The notes below the pieces were generated by a model that searched no databases, was not told the DNA's origin, and saw only the letters and a list, made by a program, of their open reading frames with translations. Made by a program: the position numbers and the translations under genes. A stretch of DNA of 64,000 nucleotides from Polyporus tsugae (taxonomy: Eukaryota; Basidiomycota; Agaricomycetes; Polyporales; Polyporaceae). Numbering within the stretch: the stretch's first letter is position 1; each line of letters starts with the position of its first letter. The stretch lies in assembly GCA_024305745.1 (NCBI GenBank), contig JAHRBS010000002.1:372001-436000 (forward strand). The letters run 5' to 3'. Shown here in pieces: positions 1 to 11,933 of this stretch.

Positions 1-3000
1 GGCTACGCAGCGACATGAAGTGCACGAGGTGCAGAATCGTACCTCGCCCTGTCACGTTTACGCAGGCCGTATGATGTCCGGACGCTCGTGTCCCGTACCC
101 TCGTGCGGTGGGCTGGTCAGGCTCCGCAAAGTTCTGTCACAGACGCACGTACGCATACCGTCCTGCCAGGATCGTCTGTTTGTCCCCGTCCGGAAATGTT
201 GGGAAACCAGGCACCGGTTGAGCGATTCCGGACAAGATGGCAGTCTCGGTCGCGCTCGGCTAGGCCTGTGTGGCAGCTCAAGGCATATCGCACCCGTCCA
301 GGAAGATTGCGGAAGATCTTTGTGCACAACTATCTGCCTGCGTGTAGATGTTCCGAAGATTGGTACGCGTTTGACGCCGTGACATGTGTCGCACTCGATC
401 GTCCCGGCGGATGAACAGCTCAAATTAATGGTTCGTAGGCGGAACAAACGCTCATCCCGACACGGAAATGAGGTGCGACTACGACCTGCCGACAAAATGA
501 ACCGCTGTCTGTCGGTAGAAGGTTTAGAAAAACGGATGGAACACATGTACACCGCTAGATGTAGCCAGCTCATGCGTGTTTGATAGGATCCCCTCCCCCA
601 ATTCCGTCACGAGCGACTTCCAAGGCTGGCCAATCGCTGGTGCTAGCCGCCAGCTCCATACATGCGTGCAAAGTTACGTGTTCATGTTCGTCAGGTGCTG
701 CACCTCCCCACCCCGTCTGCCGGCAGATTAATATTGGGCTCAGGGTTCAAACGTTCAAGGTTCGACACTCGATATGCTTGTGAGATTTGGAGTCTCAGTC
801 TCGTGAGGATCATAGGCCGAATGGGTTCGGTGAAAACGGCGAAATGAACCACATGCCCTAATGTGGGGCAACAGAATAAGTTAACCGTCCGGGCTTCCCA
901 TGCGTAAAACTTGGCAACGGGGAGGCGGCTTTGAATGGATCAGCAGGCGTGACCCCCACTCTCCAAGTCTCGTGCAGTGCGCCAACTCGGAGCTCGAGAC
1001 ACGAGAGGATCTTCTCGCATTCATAAAAATATCTTACGCAAAGCCTGCGGCCAAGATCCGACTCGAGCCTCTCGCCCTGGCCTGGGAGCTCAGGCGCGCC
1101 GAAACAGACACGGACACTGACACATCGATGGAAGTGGGAAGCAAGCGTCGGCTGGGGATTGCCCGAATGTATGTCTCCCTGTCGTCAAGCCATTGTTCTG
1201 TTCAGTACAGGGTCAGTCCCTCTGCTAATATATAGCATCAGTACTTCCTGGTTCTCGTACGCCGGCACAACAAACATATGCGAAGCACTGACATCTAGCG
1301 TCGGTTGAATTTGTATTTCCGTCGGGCACAAGAACGGCAGTCCTACCAATCGACGCGTGCCCGATGTCAAGTCCAAAGAGTATGACCCCTCCCTGCACAG
1401 TGGGCCCTGTGATGCGGCGTACCCGTGGGCACGGGCACGAATACCGAGAGCGCTATCATTCATGAGCCGTGACTTGTCAGGGGACTGGAAGGAACATCGT
1501 CCCGCAATTCCGCGCAGGGTTTCGCAGCTCGCTGGACTAGAACTTCCCTCTCAGCGCCCACATTCCGATCCCGCTGACGCCCGAGAAGCCCTGCTCGTCG
1601 CCGTGTGCGCGTCAGGTGGCCACGTATGTTCATTAAGATAGGACCAGAAGACGCCTGCGTGGCGCCTTTCGGAAACCTTGCGAGGGTACAGTAGCATCAG
1701 CAATAAGGGCGTGAAGATGGCGCGCAATAGAACAGACTCGCCTTGTGCCCGAAGCGGAAAAGAGGCCGCATATCGAACGAACATCATCGCAGAGGAAGCC
1801 CAGCATGGAAGGGTCTCAATGCAAGACCAAGAAGGGCGAGGTGAGGTAGGACCCCTACAGCACCAGACTCATTGTCGACTCGCGTCCAGACGGCACGGCT
1901 TGGCCAGCTCTCTAACGCCGTGCTTGCGGCACGCGTCGGGCGCGTTCCCGACAGAGACAGAGAAGCACAGAGGGCGCCCACGCAGCCCACAAGGCGGGCG
2001 TGCGAGCTTGCAATTCATATTCAGCGTTTGGTTATTCAAAAATACGACGCAGGGACGCATGGCAATGACAGAGGGTACGTACGCTGGACGCTCAATCACC
2101 GGGCCCTATCACCCGTCACCCGTCGTCGCCCTGTCGGCGCCCGGTTCTGACGGATGCCATCTTGGGACCCAGGGCGGGTTCCAAGGCCGAGAAGTTGCAT
2201 TGCGCGAGTTCCATATGTTCCTGTGGTGTCGGCGTGCGCCACAAACCGCAGCCACCTGAACTTTGACCGAGGGTTAGTGCGGACGGAACACGCCGCACTG
2301 TATATGTGTCGTTGTCATCGCGAGTTCTCGATCCCGAGCTGTGGGGCTGGGCAGGGCAGGGGCAGGACGTCAGAACGGGCTGCGAGAGGCGTGCGTAAAG
2401 ATGGCGAAGTGCGGGTCCTGCATGCCCGCCCGGATGATACTTCGGAGCGGAACATCACAATATTCATCCAGGGTGGCTTGCTGGCATCGAGCAGGAGCGA
2501 CAGCCCGCGTGGCCGTCACGACAAGGCCTTCTGTCTTCGAATCGGTTAGGGCGCGCGGCAGATGATATATGTGTGAGGTGCACTTACCATGGTGACCGTA
2601 CTCGCCCGAGAGGCGGCCGCGCCATGCAGACGAATGGACAGAAGATTGGACTCCTGAGCCTGGCGATCCGTCTCCCGAAGGTGAGAAGGCAGCATCGCCC
2701 ACCCGGGGTCCAGAGCCTTGCCAGCGCATTGAACGATCGCCGAATGAGCAAGCAGATTCGGGCAGGTGAGTCACTGCATGAAGAGAAGACCTGCTTCCCA
2801 ATACTAATCGTTGATCAACAACACGGCACGGGGCAGCCCGCATGGTAAGTATACGTAGCGCTGCCGTACGCGCTGGCGACCAAGTCACGACCGTCGGCGC
2901 GCCTAGGAGCCTGAGGGATTGCGAGGCCAGTGAGGCTTGAGGAGCGATCGCGAGCGCCAGGCTCAGGACATACAAATGCCTCCGCGCACCCGATTGCAAG

Positions 3001-3851
3001 TCCGAGATGGTGGATCTTGGCGCTGGCCGCTGGGTTGTGATGGAGTTTGCGCAGAGCGCTCAAGCTGGATCGGAGGGGTTGGACGCTCGACATCGAGTAG
3101 CGGGATGACGCTCGTATGCAAGCGAGATCCAGAGACTTTCGAGCGCGGAACGTTCACGACGCGGGGGTATCGGCCGGGTCTGCGGGGCGTTAAGGTGTGT
3201 TCGATAAGTATACAGGCTAGCGGCGGGGGCGGGGCAAAGCTTCCTCCGCCCATCGTGCGTACGAAGTTTCAAACAGCACCAGCTCGCCTGATTCTCAATA
3301 TAATAAGTATTTTAGGGCTGGCAGTGGTTTAGATTGGAGGTTGAAACTTACGTGGTATTTCCGCCGCAACCAGCTATTTCCAAAAGGTGTCGGGGGACGA
3401 CTAGCACCGAATAGTACAGGGCGGGGTAGTTGCATGAAACACATTCCGGGCGGGGAGGCGGGTGACATACCCGGGACGCGGGCCGGATCGAGTGGATTGA
3501 TGTCGAGCACGCAGTCAGATTGTAGTCGAGTACAGTGGATCGTCGGGCACGACGCCGACGCTGGCCAAGCTAGTCGGAAGATTTGACTATTTGAGTGCGG
3601 GGGTGGGTCCTGGGCGTCGGTCGTCGCTAGCAGCCTCTTGGTCTGGCGGAGAGGGAGATCGGGGATTCGGGGGGAGTCGCTGAAGATCGCGTCGTCGCGG
3701 GACCTGCCGCGGGATCGAGGGTCGGATCGGGATATGGTCGTTGCGAGGCGTCGATGCGATTGCGCTCGATGGCAACGGCGCCTCCTTCCCTCTACCCATC
3801 GATCGCATTTGTGCCCGCACACCATCCTCTTGATCACCGACTACGACGACC
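1..3851. other. gene-free stretch at the left edge
   Basis: I see no reading frame here that looks like protein. The open frames are short, rich in Arg, Ser and Cys, open on both strands at once, and lack recognisable domains or splice-joined continuations. The last few hundred bases must contain the promoter and 5' UTR of the acyl-CoA-binding protein gene that starts at 3852. No repeat family or transposon motif is recognised. A diverged element or non-coding RNA cannot be excluded by eye. Confidence 0.5.
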
Positions 3852-4533
3852 ATGTCCCAGGCCAAGTTCGACAAAGCTGTGGCCATCGTCCAGGGTCTCC
3901 CCAAAGAGGGCCCCATCCAGCCCACCCAAGACGAGCAGCTCTACGTAAGTGGCATTCCAACGGTTCTCGCACTCCCGCCGCCGGAGCGCCATTACTGACG
4001 CTTATTGTCCGCATTGCTCTCGGAATCGCCAACCGTCGACCGTCGCCCGTCGCATCGCGCAGTTCTACAAGTACTACAAGCAGGGTTAGCCGTTCTACGC
4101 TGCTCCGCCGCGCCCCCGAGCATCAACTAATGTATCGGGGTCTTGTCTCTCCCTGTCCTCCACAGCCACCGTTGGAAATGTGAACACTGCTCGTCCTGGT
4201 ATGCTTGACTTTGTAGGAAAGGCCAAGTGGTACGTCGTATCGATGTCATCTGCTTCTCCAGGCGCTGATATGTCCCGGTGCATACTAACCCTATCACATC
4301 GCCCTTTTACCTCCCCCCAGGGACGCCTGGAAGAGTGTCGAAGGCACGGCTACGGAGGAGGCGTACACCAAGTACGTCGAGAAGCTGCTCGAGGTTCGTT
4401 CTTGACCACCCTACTCTCGCCAACCCCCCCTGGCAATATACAGTGCGATTGACTGGTCCCGCACAAATAGGTCCTCAAGAAGGCGGACTCGGAGGAATCC
4501 AAGAAGTACATTGCGGAGATCGAGGCCGCATAG
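3852..4533 (+). CDS. acb1: acyl-CoA-binding protein (ACBP), 5 exons
   Basis: Small cytosolic carrier that binds medium- and long-chain acyl-CoA esters and presents them to lipid-synthesis enzymes. Exons 3852-3944, 4063-4084, 4166-4229, 4321-4393 and 4471-4533 join to 315 bases, or 104 residues, slightly longer than the usual 86-92. The product starts MSQAKFDKAV and carries the family signature: the ligand-contacting YKYYKQATVGN segment around residues 33-43 and the KWDAWKSVEG segment around 58-67. The C-terminal helix is Lys/Glu-rich. All four introns have GT..AG ends, and exon 2 is only 22 bases. The tight match to the four-helix ACBP fold makes the family call secure. It is convergent with the small ORF at 4695-5063. 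Its likely partner, fatty acid synthase, lies 23 kb to the right, but nothing shows co-regulation. Confidence 0.95.
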
Positions 4534-4694
4534 GAAGAGCATGTCGCAGTCAACATGATGTAAGAACGACCTGTACGAAATACCCAACGTGTACATCTAC
4601 GGGCTTGTGGCCTGTCGCCGCCGCCGAGTTTCGGGAGAGAACCTTGTCAACGTCATCACAGACAATGTGGGAATGCAAGGATGGGCATGGTTCG

Positions 4695-5063
4695 TCAGCT
4701 TCGACTTCTGCTGCTAACTGCCTGGTGGTTTCCATCTTTGTCGAGGCTGGGCGCCGTGTCGAGCTTATAGCAGGGAAGGGGGGCGCCCAGGATGCCGACA
4801 ATAAGTATCCAGATACCGATACCGGGGATTCTGCCATTCAGCGAAGGTCGAATCGTGCGCGTTTCAGGATCGCAGATGGCGGAAGCAAATGCGGCCGGCG
4901 CCTGGATGGTGTTGGTCGTACTGTTCCGGGCGATATTGCACAGGTCGAATGGATATGTCATGACGTGTTGATCCTGTCCCCGTCTATAGAGGGCGAGTCT
5001 GTACCCGCATATGCCCACGGGGACGGTCCAGGCTAGGAGGGAGAGGCTGGTCGCGTCAGACAT
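4695..5063 (-). CDS. small predicted two-helix membrane protein (hypothetical)
   Basis: Unrecognised open frame of 122 codons from an ATG at 5063 to a stop at 4695. It looks protein-like rather than random. There is a hydrophobic N-terminal segment (LSLLAWTVPVGICGYRLAL) followed by basic residues. A polar middle follows (PFDLCNIARNSTTN), then a second strongly hydrophobic stretch (IPGIGIWILIVGILGA), then a charged tail. This suggests two membrane-spanning helices. The stop lies only 161 bases from the ACBP stop, so the two genes would share a convergent 3' region. An intron could remove part of the C-terminal tail, which reads less well than the rest. A chance open frame is possible. Transcript evidence would decide. 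Confidence 0.42.
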   Translation of the reverse strand: MSDATSLSLLAWTVPVGICGYRLALYRRGQDQHVMTYPFDLCNIARNSTTNTIQAPAAFASAICDPETRTIRPSLNGRIPGIGIWILIVGILGAPLPCYKLDTAPSLDKDGNHQAVSSRSRS

Positions 5064-7166
5064 GTGTTCGGTGGCTCTGATGGGCGGCTGGAACTGGCGT
5101 CTGAAACGCCAGATTCTGCTGCGAGCTTCCCAGGGCGCTCCGGTCTTTGTGGACTCTCGGATCCAGCGTCTGGGTCAGCACACCTGGCCCATTTCGCCTC
5201 GGCGACTTGGGGCGCACATCCCAATCTCGTCTGTCCGCTCTTCTCTGCCACACAAATAACAAGACGAGCGAGCGAGCACGCCACCCCCTAAGTATTCGCC
5301 CCACCACGCCCCAACCAGGGAGCCTGCAACCAGCAAACACTACCGCGTTCATTTCCAAAGCGCCAACGTACGTATACTTGAAGACCGGAGTCGCAGCTCC
5401 CGGGTGGACGAGCAGGAACCCATCGCCGACTGATCATTGCGCCGGAGCAGGAACCCATCCACCACGCCCCGCGCTTCTCGCCGGATGTCTGTCAATGACA
5501 CAACGCGCGGCCCCCCCAGTTTTTAGGTTGCCCCACCAACCCAGCATTTAAAATTACCCGAAATTAATTGCATCGCAGCCAGACCCCGGCCACTCCCAAA
5601 ATTTTAAACAGGCGCCGGGCCGAGAGAGGCCGCGCCTAGCTGCATATGGCGCGGGTCTACTTGTAGCTAATCTCGGCGGGCGCGATCCTCATCGGCGACA
5701 TATCCCGAGCTTGCTTCCAACTTGCAGCTGCACTCATGACGCTTGCGATCGCTGCAGGACGCACCGAGTTCATGCATGCTGATCCCGCCGCCGGCTGCGT
5801 CTGGGGCTGGGCTGGCTCCAGCGGGTCTCTACTTATCTGGATACTGGAGCCCAGACTCCGGGCTTGATCTGAGTGGCCACTGGCCGCTGATAGACAAGGT
5901 TGAAGGTACGCGGTGGACGGTGCACAGTCGACTCAGGCTCCCAAGTACTAGTACTGTTGTGGGGTGGGCGGGCACAGGCACACTCGCAGAGGAAGCCTTC
6001 CGTGGAATGGAATATATTGTGCAACTCACAGTAGCCACGGCCTCGCCAGAATCGGCAAGCTTGAACTTAGAAAAAGATAAGCACCGTGACTGGAACTCTT
6101 CTTCGAATTCGCTGAATGGCTGCGCAGGACAAAACAAGCACATCTCGCCGTGTCAGAGCACAAGGCCGAAGGTCGCGAACCGTCGCGAGCGAGCTGTTTG
6201 TGTACCCGGGTGATATAGATAGAATCGTCCAGGACGAGAATACTCCCAGTACTTGATATGTAGCGAGTGGCCCCAAAGTCCCCGAGGATGTCCTCGCCCC
6301 TTGCCTACGTTTCAACGGGTTTGAAATGATACCCAGACGCTCGCGAGGGTAAACCAGAGGCGCAACCTTGTATAGAAGCCTATACCAGTCTGGCGTGGTG
6401 AGGGATCTCACCAGAGGCCGAGGCGCTCCGGCGGGCGGGTCGGAAGCCGTCCTCGGACGAGGATGCGAGGTCGAAGGCCTATGGAAACAATTGCAATACA
6501 TTGTGTCACAAAGGAAGACAGTCGTACAGAGTGTTTATCTTATCACGAGAGTTGTATCTGATCGTCGTAAAACAGTCGTAAAGCCGTAACAGGTCCATGG
6601 ATGCGAATAGCAACAAACAACAAAGCAGCGCATGACACGCCGAGTTCGGGATAAGGAGAAAGAATAATAGGATAAGAACAGGCGAGAACGTCGTGACGGG
6701 TCGTGAATGCAATCCAAAACAAACGAAGAAGGTAACTAGGTATGTGGGAGACCGGAGGAGGAGGCGGCTGTCCGCCGCGCGGAATGCCGGCACCAGACGC
6801 GAACGGAGGAGAGTGGATTAGGGATTGGCGAACAGATCGTCCGTAGGCTACGAAGGTGGTGATTGTCAGCGGCGCAAGGCGGCTCTCTATGAGTAAGCGG
6901 GTGCGGTCTGAGTCAGTCGATAGCCGACGTAGATCGACAGGGTTATGGGTTACGGGATGATATGCACGCATATGTTGGTGTCTGGATAGAAGTTGTGAGT
7001 GTCGTGGGTGTCGCGGTCGGGATCGGGATTGGGAATTGGAATACGGGATATACGATATATGTGTGGGGGAAACGCGGGACGGCGGGAAGTACGGGGTGCT
7101 GCGAGTTCTGATCAAGACAAATATTGACTTACGGGAAACCCGGCGGATTACAGATTCACCCATTCG
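5064..7166. other. gene-free stretch between small membrane ORF and kelch gene
   Basis: This 2.1-kb interval has only short overlapping frames on both strands and no recognisable domain. The right part, about 6500-7166, follows the stop of the kelch-membrane gene and should hold its 3' UTR. The minus-strand frame of 206 codons at 6543-7163 is basic and Ser/Tyr-rich with no conserved motif, and I do not treat it as a gene. Nothing else stands out. Confidence 0.45.
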
Positions 7167-10100
7167 TCATGAGGACCCACTCCAAGTACGCCGGTCGGGA
7201 TTAGCCACGAAGAGCGATGGCTTGGGAGCGAGGCCATACACGCTCTGCGACTTCTTCGACCGACCGGGCGAAGTTGGTGGTCGTGAATGCTCCTCGAACA
7301 CCGCCACTCGCGCAGCGACGTTCCCGCCAGTTGTTCGCCGAGCTGGTGGTGGTCGCTGGACATCCGCCGGGGTCATGGCAGTGGGAGACATGACGAAGCC
7401 GAGCCCAGGAGGTAACGGGCCCTCAGACTCGCCAGCGTCATCCGGGATGACGATAGAGAGAGGCTGCGGAGTGGCGGCATGCTCGTAGCTAGATGATGCG
7501 GACGTGCTCGCGCGGCTGTTACGCGAGCCATGCAACGATCGAGGGCCCTGCAGTACGATGTCCATCGTGCGGCCCATCTTGTCGATCTCGGCAGAGTCGG
7601 CCGTCCTAGAGGTCTGCACCGACGTTGCGGACCGGCCGTGATGGACACTTGCGTAAAGAGGATCGTCCCGACTGCCCCGCTTCGACGGCGGGTCCTCCGG
7701 GGATAGTGGGGTGGATGACTCTTTGATAGGGACGAGACGCGGCGGGGGATTCGGGTCACGGAAGTTGAGTGGCTGCTGCGAGCGTGCGCGGGATGTGTCT
7801 GCCAAGAAAGTCCGGTCCCGCAATGGGGTCTTTGTGAATCGAGACCACCACGAGTCCGAACGGCGCATCGTCGACGATATGAGAGGGTTCGCGTCGATGA
7901 TGGATGAGGGCCGGAGGAGCGACGACACTGCTTCGTGAGAGCTGCGCGAGTCGCCGGCAGACGAGGACGGTGGCGTGAAAGAGCCCGTCGAGGGGGTATC
8001 CATCGTTGTGTTGAACGAGGGCTTCTCCGACAGTGGCGTCAGCCTGGAAGCGTCGGCGGTCGAAGGCTCTACACGGCTGTACATGTGCGGCTTCGGTGGA
8101 GGGTCACTGATGATCGGTGCACCATGGATCTCAATGGCATCGTCGTCGTACTCGTCGCCAGTCATCTTGAAATCCTCGGCATCGTAGTCGGCGAACGGAT
8201 CCTCATAGTACGTCCACTGCGACATGACCGACTCCTCTCTTCCTCCCTTCGGCCGAGACGCTGCCGGTTGAAGACTAGGAATGAAGGCGATCTTGTCAGA
8301 GTAGCCCTTGTCAGAGAACCCATAGGAGGGCTCCTTCTCCCAGTACGTCGTGTTGCTATCGTCGCTCGCGTCCCTGTTCCGGCGGCTGAGAGACGCGTAC
8401 GCCAGCATGGCGCCCCCAACGTTCCTCAGCGACGTGAGTGAATCATGGACCACGCCTCCCAACGACGGACGGGCCCGGCGTCCACCGGAGCTCCAAGAGC
8501 CGACACTGCCTTCACGGCGGACGTCGTACCATGATGATTCGAACTCCCTCGTGTCCTCGTCAGCCAGCATGTCGCGGCGAATCGCCTGCTGGCGTGCTGC
8601 TCGGCCGGGCATGAGGCCGATGAGCTTCTGCTTCACGTTCTGCACGACAGGCACCTTCTCGCGGGACCCCGCGTGACCAGCAACGGGGATGATTGGGCCC
8701 ACATGGGAACCATCGTCGTCGTCGTCTGAGGGGCCAAGACGATGGAAGCTGGTGGTGGATGGTTGGCGTTTGCTGAGGTAGTAAGCTGCGGCACCTCCCG
8801 CGACCAAACCCAGGATACCAGCCACGATACCGGCCGCGACAGCCGCGATATGCGATTTCTTTGTGTTTCCTTGGGGATTGCCATTGTCCCCAGGCGTCCC
8901 GCTTGAGGTAGGAGAAGACCCATGTGTACCTGACCTCGTGGTACCTGAGGGGCCTGACGCAACTGGAAGAGTCGAAGAGCCTGGACTCGAGCTGGTGACG
9001 GCAGGAGGAGGCGTGTACGTGCTTGCGAAGGTGCCCTTGGATGCATCGAAGAGAAGCAGCGACGCGTTCGCGGGCGCGGATTGTGCGTACCCTATCAAGG
9101 TTTAATGTAGAGAGCATGAATAAGGGCAGGAAAAAGGGACGAGTTCAGCTCGCGAGCTGAGCAATGGAAGCTGCGCAAAACTGCACGTACCGAAGCCGAA
9201 GATAACTTCCGAGCCAACTGCCACGGCAAAATGGTCACGGCGAGGGCCGACTTGAGATAGAGCGTCGACCGCGGTCCATAACATGGGGCTCTGCGTCATA
9301 TCGAGCACCCAGCCGTCGTTGAACACGTTCTGCATGTCCGCATCTGCGCCGCCTTGAATGAGAACCTTGCCATCGCCAAGGATCGCCGCTGCAAATCCGC
9401 GCCTAGGAGAGGGCAGTGTTGCGTTCTCGACTTCTGACGCTGTCCAGACATAGTTGGCTTGGGAGGTGTCCAAGGTCCACACGGTGGATAATTGCAAAAG
9501 CGCGTTCCCAGAAGGGGAATATCCGCCGAAGACGAGGAGTCGCCGGTCTGGAAGCACAACTGACGCGTGCCCAAACAAATCTGGAGGGCTATTCAATGTA
9601 GGGAGTTGCGTGAACGAGGGACCAGACGGATCGAAGACATAATGCTCGGAGAATCCACTCCCCGAGCCATCTGTCTTCTCCCCACCGATCAAGAACACCT
9701 TTCCACCACTCTCACTGGCTGTGTGGTATATGCGTCGGAGAGGCTCGTCAGCCCAAGACTTGTTCTGAAGGTGCCAGACGGGTCCCGTGCGGTGTGACGC
9801 GTCCAAGAGCGCGGCAGAGTCGGCCTCTTCGGGATCCGCTATAGGCCCATTCGGTCCCGGGTCTCCGCCAAAGAGGAGCAAGTTCGCGGTGTTGAACGGG
9901 GTGAGAGTGTGCCAGGCGACCGCAGGACCTTGGGCCGTAGAGCAATTCGAGCAGCCCGCGACGTACTGCCAGGGTGGGGAGGAGAGATCGAAGGATGAGT
10001 TGAGTGGGAGATAGAGAATGTCGTTGTTGACCGGTGCAGAAGTGTACGCGAACGCGTTATACTGGTCTGTGCGTCCCCCTTGAATGAATAGCACGTCCTC

Positions 10101-10627
10101 GACGAGTGTGGAGGCTTGTCCCCATCTACAGATCGGTGGGTTAGCGTTCTCAACCACGGATATCAATGTTCTCCCCGAAAGCCTGGGCTGCTTCAACTCG
10201 AACGGCGGATTGTAAATATACACAGTAACGGAGCACGCTTGAACTGGTGGTTATTTGACCAAATGATATGATGTCATATCGGAATAACACTGAATTTGTG
10301 GGACATACCGCTCGCCGTTTTCATCCCACACAAGCATTGTCATCGTCCATCAAGTCCTCCAAATGTTGTGGAGGAACATTGATAGCACCAACCGTATGAT
10401 CGCATAACCTTCTCTGGTCAGCCAAATTCAGACCCTCTAGGATACATTTCCTCCCCACAGCACTTTTCGCCAGGTTCGTATTGAAGCAGCCCAAACCCCA
10501 CGGGAGCGAACAAATCTACACCGAGGAGCACTCACCTAGGAACCGCTGAGTACTGCTGCGCCCAAACGAAGTCCTCCAGAAATGATAAGGCGAGGAGCGA
10601 GGACAAGGTGGTCCCGAGAGTATACAT
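7167..10627 (-). CDS. secreted kelch-repeat ectodomain, membrane helix and cytoplasmic tail
   Basis: Exons 10536-10627, 9191-10125 and 7167-9091 join to 2,952 bases, or 983 residues. Exon 1 encodes a signal peptide ending near FVWAQQ. Exon 2 is a kelch/galactose-oxidase-like beta-propeller with repeated blade signatures: VLFIQGGRTDQ, LLLFGGDPG, VFLIGGEKTDG, LLVFGGYSPSG and VLIQGGADAD. Exon 3 starts in the last blade, passes through a Ser/Thr/Gly-rich stalk, and then a hydrophobic Ala/Gly-rich helix at about residues 423-445 (AAVAAGIVAGILGLVAGG) followed by Lys-Arg. The roughly 535-residue tail is disordered, Ser/Pro-rich and highly charged. The topology is type I, with the propeller outside the cell. 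No copper-radical oxidase residues are evident, so binding rather than catalysis is likely. The first intron (10126-10535) is unusually long at 410 bases. The RWGQAST motif forms exactly across that junction. Confidence 0.85.
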
Positions 10628-11933
10628 AGTTTTGTGGATCAGAGAGCGAGCATTCAGAGAGGATACATGTAGCGGAGAGGGTCGTGATGGGTCGTGAGCG
10701 AGAGAGGGAGGTTGGAGTCCAGGTGTAGACTGAGAGAAACTGACTTCAGGCCACAGCCAAGGCCTAGAGCCACAGCCGCCAGGGCGGGCTCCTTATTTGT
10801 CCTTGTTAGGATCCCAAGCCATTGGCCTCAACCGGGACAATTATACAACCTCGAGCTCCTCTAGTCTCGTAACCAGACGATTTATACCCGCCTTATCGGA
10901 CCCCGAATCGGAGAGCGAAAAAGACAGGGAAGAGGCGGGCCTAAACCGTCTGGTGAAGTCGTAGAGACGGGTGGGGGGTTGTCACGCCCACGTGAGTTGA
11001 GACGCATCGTGCCCACCTTCTTCCCTGCAGCTTCATCCGAAATGGCAGCGTCGGAACACGACGCGCGTGGCCCACCACCACAATTTAAACCCGCGTTGTG
11101 CACCCCGCGCGCTGCGCAGACATCCTCCGCTCGTTCAACGCCCGATAGCGCACGTACATCTGCTGGCTTCGAGTCCTGTCACCGCCGGCTGTCCCTAATA
11201 CATGCGGGGTAGAGGAATCGCGACCTGACTTTCTCCTGCTTAAGTCGCGGCGCGATCTGGCGCGACAAGCATTCCGCACATATATGCACCCAAGCCGCCT
11301 GGCACCCAGGACACCAGACGCGAGCGCCGTTCATGCGCGCAGCCACTACAGTAGACCCAGGGTTCCAGCTGGTGCGCGCATCCACCCGTGAGCTTCGTCC
11401 CAACGTCCTTAGTGCTGGATTGTTGCAAGGACCCGTCAGCAGTAGTGGAGAACAAGGAGGAGAGGACGCGTGTGTCACACGAAGTGACAATCCCCCACCC
11501 GCCTCAACGAAAGTCACCAGACGTTATAGGGTGTGTCTCTGCTCGGGTTTTTCGCTCTCCGCCCGAAACTCCGACCCGGGCAGAGACACGCTATGACGGA
11601 TGGTTTCGAGACTAGAGCTCCTCCACTTTGACTGACTGCCAGTATCTTTCTCACAGCATGCTCGGAGCCCCTGGAGTCTGACCGTCGCATGCGTGCACTG
11701 GAGTCCCCTGTTTCTAGGCAGGTTATAAATATTGCGCAGCTAGCACCTGCTTGAGAAATCTGCGATAACGAGCTACTCCACCGCCTCGAGGCTCACCAAC
11801 GTGCGCGGTCAGTCAATCCCACCTTGAGGAAGTTGGAGGGTATAAATAATCTATCCTACTAGTACTATAGAATATAGAACATATGATACAAGTCCGTACG
11901 GAGGTAAGCAATGACGACGTTGATCCCTAGCCT
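10628..11933. other. intergenic region between kelch gene promoter and DnaJ 3' end
   Basis: Both flanking genes run leftward on the minus strand, so this 1.3-kb interval contains the promoter of the kelch-membrane gene on its left side and the 3' UTR of the Hsp40 gene on its right side. No convincing open frame, tRNA or repeat was found. Confidence 0.5.

Noticed and set aside
1678..2259. Plus-strand frame of 193 codons near the left edge
   Set aside because: Competing open frames lie on the opposite strand, the composition is low-quality, and no motif is present.
3295..3837. Minus-strand frame of 180 codons upstream of ACBP
   Set aside because: Arg/Ser/Pro-rich random-looking sequence, overlapping the expected ACBP promoter.
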